Shown piece after piece: positions 54,848 through 61,297 of a stretch of DNA of 64,000 nucleotides (positions are counted from its first letter, which is position 1; each line of letters begins with the position of its first letter). Under the pieces are notes generated by a model, which was given only the letters and a program-made list of their open reading frames with translations, was not told the DNA's origin and made no database searches. Origin of the DNA: Chitinophaga polysaccharea (lineage in GTDB: Bacteria; Bacteroidota; Bacteroidia; Chitinophagales; Chitinophagaceae); assembly GCF_902150045.1 (NCBI RefSeq), contig NZ_CABFVU010000001.1, positions 1,302,001 to 1,366,000 on the forward strand, read 5' to 3'. Both the position numbers and the translations under genes were made by a program.

Positions 54848-55339
54848 TTAGGGCTGCCGTTTGATAAAAGGGCGGACGGTGTCCACCTTCGGCAGCAATA
54901 GCACGCTGTCTGCATATGGGAAAATGCTCTTCATACGGAACCGGAGCGGTGCATTTTCATCCACCGGGTTAGGCAAGCGCTGTTTCCTTGCAGCAATATC
55001 AGTTTGTACCATTTGAAATACTTCCTTCAGCCTGTTGGGATGGCTTTCATAATACCGGTAACTTTCCATAAACTCCTTCACACTTACCTTGTGAAGATCC
55101 AGTATCTGTTTGTAATAGATCTTCACCTTTTCCTGCCTGAGGGAATCAAAATTAGGCGTGAAAGTAACCTGCATCTGTTGTTCGTTGCTGTAGGCGTCTG
55201 CAATGGACATATCTACCAGGATCCCTGTCATACGCTCCTTTGAAATATACTTACGCGGCACCTTGTCGCCGTCACTGCAGGCGAATAGGAACAACACTAA
55301 CAAGGCCAGGGTGGCGTATTTCATCATCATATTCATCAT
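54848..55339 (-). CDS. DUF4296 domain lipoprotein
   Basis: 163 residues; N-terminus MMKYATLALLVLFLFACSDGD carries a lipobox, so the protein is a predicted lipoprotein. The body has KERMTGILVDMSIADAYS and FDSLRQEKVKIYYKQILDLHKVS, typical of DUF4296; function unknown. Several Met codons at the start (55339, 55336, 55330, 55327, 55324) make the exact initiation uncertain. It follows the PorD-like gene by five bases, and scoA by 18 bases on its other side, all on one strand. Confidence 0.85.
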   Translation of the reverse strand: MMNMMMKYATLALLVLFLFACSDGDKVPRKYISKERMTGILVDMSIADAYSNEQQMQVTFTPNFDSLRQEKVKIYYKQILDLHKVSVKEFMESYRYYESHPNRLKEVFQMVQTDIAARKQRLPNPVDENAPLRFRMKSIFPYADSVLLLPKVDTVRPFIKRQP

Positions 55340-55344
55340 AGCTG

Positions 55345-56274
55345 TTACTTCATCTGTTGATACTTCTGTGCATTGGGCACATCCATCTGGGACAGTAATT
55401 CCGCTGCACGGCTTTTCTCCTGTGGTGTGGCACGGGAGAATATTTTCAATAACTCCTGTCCTTTTGAAAGGAAAAAGGTTTGCATCAGCATGGAGTTGGG
55501 GATATCCTGGTGGATAGAATAAAGCATGTTCAGGCAGTTCAGGATTGCTGCCCGGCCTTTCATCACATCGTCGTACATCAGGTCCAGCCCCTGCCGGTGG
55601 TACTGGTACATCACATCATGAAACTGGAGGAATTTTGCATTGAGGAGATTATCCTGCAACCAGTAACGGTTGCGGTTCCCTTCAAAAGCTTTCCATCCCG
55701 AAATTTCCTTTCCATCCGGTGCGTTATTTACAATATTCAGTGCTTTCTTAAAATACAGATCTCCGCCGCGGGGGGAAAAGGAATCATAATCCAGGCCGAG
55801 AATGATATTCACATAGTATGCGAGGATAGCGGTTAAATTGGATGCCAGCGGGTCGTTGCCCACCACCCTGTTGTCGCTGAATTCCAGTTGCTGAAATTCC
55901 ACGTAGCGGAAAACCACGTTGGGATCCTGGATGTTCAGCAGGCTGGTTACATAGCTGCTGTTGAATACCGGCCTGGTGGCCTGTATGGTCAATGTTCCCT
56001 TGTAGCTGTCGTTCCCCGAGGTACCGGTAATATTCAGCAGGAAATTACATTCTATCCGTTCTGCCGGTGTAAAGGCATCAGCGGCCCAGTGGCGGTTATT
56101 GAGGAAGTCCCGGATGGAGTTCTGGAGGGTGGTGAATATTTTTTTATCCACTCCCTGGATCTGTTGGGCTACTACAGATACATTGGCCCTGATTTCCTGG
56201 GCTTTAACGGGAGGGCAGCAAAATAGTAAAAAGGCGCCTGCCAGCAGCAGGATCAAGGGGAAGCGGTTATGCAT
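55345..56274 (-). CDS. DUF4835 / PorD-like type IX secretion protein
   Basis: 309-residue secreted or periplasmic protein; signal LILLLAGAFLLFCCPPVKAQ, then IRANVSVVAQQIQGVDKKIF, PAERIECNFLLNITG, FRYVEFQQLEFSDNRV and LNCLNMLYSIHQDIPNSMLM. These match the DUF4835 family, annotated in some genomes as T9SS protein PorD; I am less sure of the mechanistic role than of the family. It overlaps the coaBC stop by eight bases. Conserved order bamD-rpoZ-coaBC-DUF4835. Confidence 0.85.
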   Translation of the reverse strand: MHNRFPLILLLAGAFLLFCCPPVKAQEIRANVSVVAQQIQGVDKKIFTTLQNSIRDFLNNRHWAADAFTPAERIECNFLLNITGTSGNDSYKGTLTIQATRPVFNSSYVTSLLNIQDPNVVFRYVEFQQLEFSDNRVVGNDPLASNLTAILAYYVNIILGLDYDSFSPRGGDLYFKKALNIVNNAPDGKEISGWKAFEGNRNRYWLQDNLLNAKFLQFHDVMYQYHRQGLDLMYDDVMKGRAAILNCLNMLYSIHQDIPNSMLMQTFFLSKGQELLKIFSRATPQEKSRAAELLSQMDVPNAQKYQQMK

Positions 56275-57487
56275 GTTGCAATTCGATTATAGCGGAAACA
56301 ATATCCTGTGCCACGGCCTGTTTGGATTTGAGCGGGAAACTGCGTTCGTTCCCGTTCCTGTCAAACAGCGTTACTTTATTGGTATCATAATTAAACCCTG
56401 CACCTGCATCTGCCAGAGAGTTCATCACAATCAGGTCGAGGTTTTTCTCACGCAGTTTTTTCAGTGCATATTCCTTTTCATTGTTTGTTTCCAGGGAGAA
56501 TCCTACCAGCAGCTGCTGTGGCCTTTTGCGGTCGCCCAATGAGCGGAGTATATCGGGAGTTTTTTCGAGATCGATGTGCAGCTGGGCCTCGCCTTTCTTG
56601 ATCTTTTTATCTGCCACATTTGCCGGGCGGTAATCTGCCACTGCTGCAGCGGCCACTACTATTCCGGCGCCGGGGTACCGGGATGTTACTGCATCAAACA
56701 TTTCCTGGGCGGTTTGCACGGGGATGGTAGTAATTCCGGGATGGGTCGTTTTCCGGGAGGTGGGACCAAGTACCAGTTGTACGTTGGCGCCGGCATCCGC
56801 CAGGGCCTCCGCAATAGCAATACCCATTTTCCCGCTGGAGTGGTTGGTGATATATCGAACAGGATCAATATGCTCTATGGTAGGGCCAGCAGTAACAATG
56901 ACCGTAGTCCCATTCAGTGCTTTTTTTCCGTTTTCCTGGCGAAAATGCTGTTCAAGGAAGGCTAGTATCTGTTCGGGCTCCGCCATGCGGCCTTCTCCAA
57001 AGAGTCCGCTGGCCAGTTCACCGGATTCCACGGGAATTTGGCGGTGGCCATATGAAATGAGTTTATCCACATTGGCGCGGGTGGCGGGATGGTGCCACAT
57101 GTCTTCATCCATTGCCGGGGCAAACAGCACAGGGCAGGTGGCAGACAGGTATACGGCCAGCAGGAGGTTGTCGCACAGGCCCAGGGCCATTTTAGCGAGG
57201 GTATTGGCGGAAGCGGGTGCAATGAGCATTACATCTGCCCACCGGCCAAGCATAACATGGTTATTCCAGCTATTATGGTCGCTGATATTCAGGGGAACCT
57301 CATTCTTAGAAAGGGTGGCCAGGGTGAGGGGGGTAATAAAACCGGCAGCTGCAGTGGTCATCACCACTTTCACTTCCGCTCCTTCCTTTACCAGCAGGCG
57401 GATAAGGGTAGCGGCTTTATAGGCGGCAATACTGCCGCTCACCCCGAGCAGGATTTTCTTTCCTTGTAGCATTTTGATAGCGTCCAT
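56267..57487 (-). CDS. coaBC: Bifunctional phosphopantothenoylcysteine decarboxylase / phosphopantothenate-cysteine ligase
   Basis: Two steps of coenzyme A synthesis. The N-terminal CoaC flavoprotein domain (about 1-180) has GKKILLGVSGSIAAYKAATL and LIAPASANTLAKMALGLCDNLL, and the C-terminal CoaB domain (about 190-405) has VIVTAGPTIEHIDPVRYI, NHSSGKMGIAIAEAL and AAVADYRPAN. Ends overlap the PorD-like gene. Starts at 57487 (MDAIKML) and 57493 (MSMDAIK) are both possible. A strong hairpin-plus-T-run terminator sits about 14 bases upstream, suggesting a separate promoter or attenuation. Confidence 0.95.
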   Translation of the reverse strand: MDAIKMLQGKKILLGVSGSIAAYKAATLIRLLVKEGAEVKVVMTTAAAGFITPLTLATLSKNEVPLNISDHNSWNNHVMLGRWADVMLIAPASANTLAKMALGLCDNLLLAVYLSATCPVLFAPAMDEDMWHHPATRANVDKLISYGHRQIPVESGELASGLFGEGRMAEPEQILAFLEQHFRQENGKKALNGTTVIVTAGPTIEHIDPVRYITNHSSGKMGIAIAEALADAGANVQLVLGPTSRKTTHPGITTIPVQTAQEMFDAVTSRYPGAGIVVAAAAVADYRPANVADKKIKKGEAQLHIDLEKTPDILRSLGDRKRPQQLLVGFSLETNNEKEYALKKLREKNLDLIVMNSLADAGAGFNYDTNKVTLFDRNGNERSFPLKSKQAVAQDIVSAIIELQHA

Positions 57488-57493
57488 GGACAT

Positions 57494-57529
57494 ATATAAA
57501 AACAAAAGCGGCAGAAATCATTCTGCCGC
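57494..57529 (-). terminator. Intrinsic terminator / attenuator abutting coaBC
   Basis: On the minus strand GCGGCAGAA-TGAT-TTCTGCCGC (57529-57508) forms a perfect nine-base stem, followed by TTTTGTTTTTATAT. It follows rpoZ (end 57590) and stops right before the coaBC start, so it could end the bamD-rpoZ transcript or attenuate coaBC. Confidence 0.8.
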
Positions 57530-57589
57530 CATGAAATTAATATTTTTATTTTTCGCAATCGCGCACCTCACAAAATAATGTGTGGCGGA

Positions 57590-57931
57590 TCAGCTAAACA
57601 AATCGTCGTCGTTCTTGCGGAAATAAATTTTGTTGTCCAGGAACTCCTGAGTAGCCTGGATAGCCGGATTTGCCAGTCTTTCATAAAAACGGGAAATCTC
57701 GATCTGCTCCTTGTTCTCGTGCACTTCCTCGAGGTTGTCAGTATGGCTGGCAAACTCTTCCAGTTTGGAATGGAGCTCCTCTTTCACGGAAATATTGATC
57801 TGATTGGCGCGTTTGGCTATCACGGCAATAGACTCATATAAATTACCAGTTCTGTTCTTAATATCGGTAGTGTTTTTGGTTTCTACCCAGGGATTAAGGC
57901 TACTGGTTAGACTTCGCTTTAATTTGCTCAT
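57590..57931 (-). CDS. rpoZ: DNA-directed RNA polymerase omega subunit (Rpb6-like)
   Basis: 113-residue Bacteroidota-type omega/Rpb6. The core TGNLYESIAVIAKRANQI resembles the Rpb6 TKYE-IARRA region, and the protein continues with charged, Asn/Glu-rich segments ending KIYFRKNDDDLFS. Its start lies 32 bases inside the 3' end of bamD, implying translational coupling. The family is typically annotated next to bamD and coaBC in this phylum. Confidence 0.87.
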   Translation of the reverse strand: MSKLKRSLTSSLNPWVETKNTTDIKNRTGNLYESIAVIAKRANQINISVKEELHSKLEEFASHTDNLEEVHENKEQIEISRFYERLANPAIQATQEFLDNKIYFRKNDDDLFS

Positions 57932-58730
57932 TATCCAGTGTTTTTATGTTGTTTTGTGCTAAGGTATAAAATTTTTCGGCATCAGGCTTTAATTTGCTGT
58001 TCGGGTAGTGATCCGCGAAATCCAGGTATTCGTCGAGAACCGTTGTGTAGCGCTCTTTTTGTCTCTCCGGAATGCTGTTTTTAGCATAATTATAGTAAGA
58101 TCTGATGGCCATTACTTTGTAACTGTCGCTTTTATCAGAGTCCGGGTAGTTGCGCATCAGGTTTTTGAAGGCAATACCGGCGGCTTTGTAGAAGCCCAGG
58201 TTATAATACAGTTCAGCACTGGAGAACTCTTTCTTTTCCAGTTTACGCCTGCACAGCTCTATCACCAGATTGGCTTCCGACACTTTATCGGCGGTAGGAT
58301 AGTTATTGATGAAGGTTTGCATTGCAGCAATGGCCTTCATGGTATTGGTTTGATCCAGCGATACCTTGGGCGATTGTTTATAATAGCAATATGCCTGCAT
58401 ATAATCTATCTCCACAGCCCTGGGGCTGTTTGGGAACAGGTCCAGGTAGTTTTTGAACTGGAACGCTGCCTGAACATAATCCTTTACATAATAAGAACAA
58501 TATGCGAAATTGTAATACATAGGCTCAAACTTATCAGTACCCTTATACACCTGTACAAGGTCTGTATAGAGTGTTATTGCCGTATTGTATTTTTTCTTCT
58601 GGAACAGCTGGTTCGCGTAGTCCAACTTTTTCTCAAAGTTGTTGCTTTTCTCTATTCTCCGTAACTGGTTGTTACAGGAGGTAGATACAATAACCACAAG
58701 AACACTGATGTACAATAAAAATTTCCGCAT
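57900..58730 (-). CDS. bamD: Outer-membrane protein assembly factor BamD
   Basis: Lipoprotein of the BAM complex that folds outer-membrane beta-barrels. 276 residues: lipobox VVIVSTSC, then TPR repeats (about 35-250) with LDYANQLFQKKKYNTAITLY, YVQAAFQFKNYLDLFPNSP and LYYNLGFYKAAGIAFKNLMRNYPDS. It starts a minus-strand run with rpoZ, coaBC, the PorD-like gene and DUF4296. A -7 element (58741-58748) ends ten bases before the ATG. Divergent from mraZ. Confidence 0.94.
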   Translation of the reverse strand: MRKFLLYISVLVVIVSTSCNNQLRRIEKSNNFEKKLDYANQLFQKKKYNTAITLYTDLVQVYKGTDKFEPMYYNFAYCSYYVKDYVQAAFQFKNYLDLFPNSPRAVEIDYMQAYCYYKQSPKVSLDQTNTMKAIAAMQTFINNYPTADKVSEANLVIELCRRKLEKKEFSSAELYYNLGFYKAAGIAFKNLMRNYPDSDKSDSYKVMAIRSYYNYAKNSIPERQKERYTTVLDEYLDFADHYPNSKLKPDAEKFYTLAQNNIKTLDNEQIKAKSNQ

Positions 58731-58740
58731 AAAAGAGTGG

Positions 58741-58748
58741 CAAAATTA
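58741..58748 (-). promoter_or_regulatory. -7 promoter element of bamD operon
   Basis: Reads TAATTTTG on the minus strand, an exact TAnnTTTG match, ten bases ahead of the ATG. Confidence 0.55.
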
Positions 58749-59168
58749 AGAATTAAATGTAAATGTAAGGCAGAGAGATTTTCATTGCTGTTAAAATTTT
58801 GCAAAAGAGGGAATTAAATCGCCGAAAGAGGGGTTTTCCACTATGGCTGAGCCGGCGGATGTTATCTCCTGGGATGATGCAGAATTTACTTTTTGTTATT
58901 CAGGGTACGCTAAAAACCTCCATTAAATTATAAAAACATATAACGTATAAATATTTTCCTGTCGTCATTTTCCCACCTGTTGTTACCCGGTATAAGTCTT
59001 ACGCTACAGGCTATCTACAAGTTATAAACACACAGACACTAGTTATCAACATATTATCAACACGCATTCTTATCTAATACACCATTTTAGTGCATAAATA
59101 GCAGGAAAAGGGCGCTGATGGAGGCATTTGCATCTGTGGAAAAAATTTATAAAGTATTTTTTCGTTAA
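58749..59168. other. Divergent bamD-mraZ intergenic region with DnaA-box-like 9-mers
   Basis: No gene is seen. An AT-rich run (58922-58962) is followed by five 9-mers resembling DnaA boxes on the plus strand: CTATCTACA (59011-59019), TTATAAACA (59022-59030), TTATCAACA (59043-59051 and 59054-59062) and a weaker TTATCTAAT (59070-59078). Start-to-start spacings are 11, 21, 11 and 16 bases. They precede the mraZ operator repeats. Confidence 0.45.
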
Positions 59169-59198
59169 AAAGTGGGAAAAAGTGTTATTTTGTGTTAG
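59169..59198 (+). promoter_or_regulatory. Probable MraZ operator: three 10-bp direct repeats
   Basis: Three consecutive decamers, AAAGTGGGAA, AAAGTGTTAT and TTTGTGTTAG, place GTG at 59172, 59182 and 59192, exactly ten bases apart. The spacing and AAAGTG words match known MraZ boxes in other bacteria (tandem triple repeats upstream of the dcw cluster). The repeats lie 32-61 bases upstream of the mraZ start. Confidence 0.65.
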
Positions 59199-59229
59199 AA
59201 AAGGATTTTCAAGGACTTTGCCCCATGGT

Positions 59230-59697
59230 ATGACAGGATTTCTCGGTGAATATGAATCGACGCTGGACGCAAAAGGACGCTTTCTGTTACCTGCCGGGTT
59301 TAAAAAGCAGTTAACAGACGGGGCCGGAGACCAGTTTGTGATTAACCGAGGGTTTGAAAAATGCTTGTCCCTGTATCCCATGAATGAATGGCAGCCTATT
59401 TTTGAGCGTATCAGCAAGTTGAATGACTTTGATCCAAAAGTAAGGGAATTCAGACGTTACTTCTTAAACGGGGCTACTATTCTGGAGTTAGACAGCGCAG
59501 GAAGACTGCTGGTACCAAAAAACCTGCTGTCGTACGCCAATCTGGAAAAAGATATTGTGCTGGCAGCAGCAACCAATAAAATCGAGATCTGGGATAAAGG
59601 TAAATACCAGGAGTTCTTTGAAAATTTCTCACCGGGAGCGTTCAGTGATCTGGCTCAACAGGTAATGGGAGGAGGAGACAACAACATATCAATTTAA
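59230..59697 (+). CDS. mraZ: Transcriptional regulator MraZ
   Basis: First gene of the division and cell wall cluster; a DNA-binding repressor with two SpoVT/AbrB-like halves. The 155-residue product starts MTGFLGEYESTLDAKGRFLLP; the second half carries GATILELDSAGRLLVPKNLL, each with the DxxGR motif. The reading frame is open upstream to 59128, but the ATG at 59230 is chosen from family length and from the operator repeats at 59169-59198. rsmH follows by 12 bases. Confidence 0.95.
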   Translation: MTGFLGEYESTLDAKGRFLLPAGFKKQLTDGAGDQFVINRGFEKCLSLYPMNEWQPIFERISKLNDFDPKVREFRRYFLNGATILELDSAGRLLVPKNLLSYANLEKDIVLAAATNKIEIWDKGKYQEFFENFSPGAFSDLAQQVMGGGDNNISI

Positions 59698-59709
59698 AGA
59701 GGGGAGCAT

Positions 59710-60621
59710 ATGGGCGAGCAACAATATCATTTACCCGTTCTGCTACTGGAAACAACGGAGCTGCTACAGATAAATCCCGATGGGATCTATGTAGACGCCA
59801 CGTTTGGAGGCGGAGGACATTCAAGAGCCATACTTGGAAAACTAGGCGAAAAAGGACGGCTGATAGTATTTGATCAGGACGAAGATGCTTACCAAAACAG
59901 GATTATAGACGAACGCGTAACTTTTGTACAACAAAACTTCCGTCACCTGCAACGCTTTCTGAAACTACATAAAGCAGATCAGGTAGACGGCGTACTGGCG
60001 GATCTGGGCGTTTCATCGCACCAGTTCGACACTGCAGAAAGAGGATTCAGTACCCGCTTCGATGGCGATCTGGATATGCGGATGGATACACGGACAGCAT
60101 TTACTGCCGCCCAATTGCTGGCCACATGGGGAGAAGCAAGGTTACAACAGATTTTCCAGGACTACGGAGAAGTAACCAATGCAAAAACCCTGGCTCAAAC
60201 AATTGTAAAGCAGCGCAAAACACACCCCATGCGCACCATCACAGAATTCAAATCCGTGATCCAGCCTATTGTAAAAGGCAATCCGCAAAAATACCTGGCA
60301 CAGGTTTTCCAGGCATTGCGTATAGCCGTTAACGATGAACTGGGCGCTCTGAAAGATTTACTGGAACAGGCTACAAATGTGCTGAAACCCGGAGGAAGGC
60401 TTGCTATCATCACTTTCCACTCACTGGAAGACAGGATGGTGAAGAATTTTATGAAGACAGGAAGTTTTGAAGAAGCACCGGAAGATCCGTTCGCAAAAGA
60501 AACACCCCCTAAATTGTTCAGATTAATCACAAAAAAACCGGTTACCGCCAGTGATGCAGAATTGAAGCTTAATGGAAGATCCAGAAGTGCAAAGCTGAGG
60601 GTGGCCGAAAAACAAGCGTGA
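59710..60621 (+). CDS. rsmH: 16S rRNA (cytosine(1402)-N(4))-methyltransferase RsmH
   Basis: SAM-dependent methylation of C1402 in the ribosomal decoding centre. 303 residues: YHLPVLLLETTELL, SAM motif DATFGGGGHSRAIL, DGVLADLGVSSHQFD, FDGDLDMRMD and VLKPGGRLAIITFHSLEDRMVK. Complete and typical. Part of mraZ-rsmH-ftsL-ftsI-murE; about 98 bases separate it from ftsL. Confidence 0.97.
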   Translation: MGEQQYHLPVLLLETTELLQINPDGIYVDATFGGGGHSRAILGKLGEKGRLIVFDQDEDAYQNRIIDERVTFVQQNFRHLQRFLKLHKADQVDGVLADLGVSSHQFDTAERGFSTRFDGDLDMRMDTRTAFTAAQLLATWGEARLQQIFQDYGEVTNAKTLAQTIVKQRKTHPMRTITEFKSVIQPIVKGNPQKYLAQVFQALRIAVNDELGALKDLLEQATNVLKPGGRLAIITFHSLEDRMVKNFMKTGSFEEAPEDPFAKETPPKLFRLITKKPVTASDAELKLNGRSRSAKLRVAEKQA

Positions 60622-60719
60622 CGCGGTTCAAACCGCCCATCACATCCTACCCTATCCTATACACATCCGTTTAGATTTGCGTTCAGGTTTATATTGTCAA
60701 TTTTAAAAAGACATAGCGC

Positions 60720-61088
60720 GTGGGAGACGATTTAGAAAAGATACAGGAAAATCCGGCGGAGGAAAACATCATCCCACCGGAACGTAAAGAATGGCGTTTG
60801 CGCATCAACTACAGAGCGTTGGTGCAAAACATGCCCTTTATCGGGTTCCTTTCCCTCCTGGCTTTGATCTACATTGCCAATAGCCATCTCGCTGAAAAGA
60901 AAATCCGGCGCATTAACAAACTGGGCAAAGAAATTAAAGAGCTGAAGTGGGAGTATATCAATGTGAAAAGTGAGCTCATGTTTCGAAGCAAAATGAGTGA
61001 GGTCAGTAAATCCGTAGAGCCGCTGGGCCTTAAACAGCTCAGCTCCCCTCCACAGAAGATTGTACTGAAAAAGGAAACAGAAAAATGA
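60720..61088 (+). CDS. ftsL: FtsL-like septum protein
   Basis: 122-residue bitopic membrane protein: cytoplasmic N-terminus (about 1-40), a single membrane segment (about 41-58, FIGFLSLLALIYIANS) and a periplasmic coiled-coil (about 60-100, EKKIRRINKLGKEIKELKWEY). Position between rsmH and ftsI makes it the FtsL equivalent of the divisome (FtsQLB). Sequence similarity in this family is low, so the call rests on topology and context. Start codon is GTG at 60720. Confidence 0.8.
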   Translation: MGDDLEKIQENPAEENIIPPERKEWRLRINYRALVQNMPFIGFLSLLALIYIANSHLAEKKIRRINKLGKEIKELKWEYINVKSELMFRSKMSEVSKSVEPLGLKQLSSPPQKIVLKKETEK

Positions 61089-61101
61089 TTTTAATACTGA
61101 T

Positions 61102-61270
61102 GCCTGACGCTGCCCGCCTGACCCATAACTCAGGTCGGGGATGCTGGTAAATCAAATCAATGGCAAGCATCTCAATTATAAATGCAGCCAGTGTCAGGCG
61201 TCTTCTTATAAGTTATCAGCCTTTAGCCGTCAGCCGTTTGCCTCAGGGTAAACAGCTGACAGCTAAAGGC
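61102..61270. repeat. Inverted repeats between ftsL and ftsI
   Basis: GCCTTTAGCCGTCAGCCGTTT (61219-61239) is complementary at 19 of 21 positions to 61250-61270. A longer-range imperfect pair joins 61102-61117 to 61184-61199 (GCCTGAC..CTG core). The 209-base gap has no ORF. Such AGCCGTCAGC words resemble short dispersed intergenic repeats; here the stem lies 27 bases before the ftsI GTG. Confidence 0.65.
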
Positions 61271-61297
61271 TAAAAGGTAAAATGGTAATACAACATC

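Noticed and set aside
59128..59229. 34-codon N-terminal extension of mraZ
   Set aside because: It would run through the operator repeats and exceeds the family length; the product from 59230 begins with the conserved MraZ N-terminus.
58731..59229. tRNA or small RNA gene between bamD and mraZ
   Set aside because: No cloverleaf or conserved T-loop sequence was found; AT-rich with DnaA-box-like 9-mers instead.
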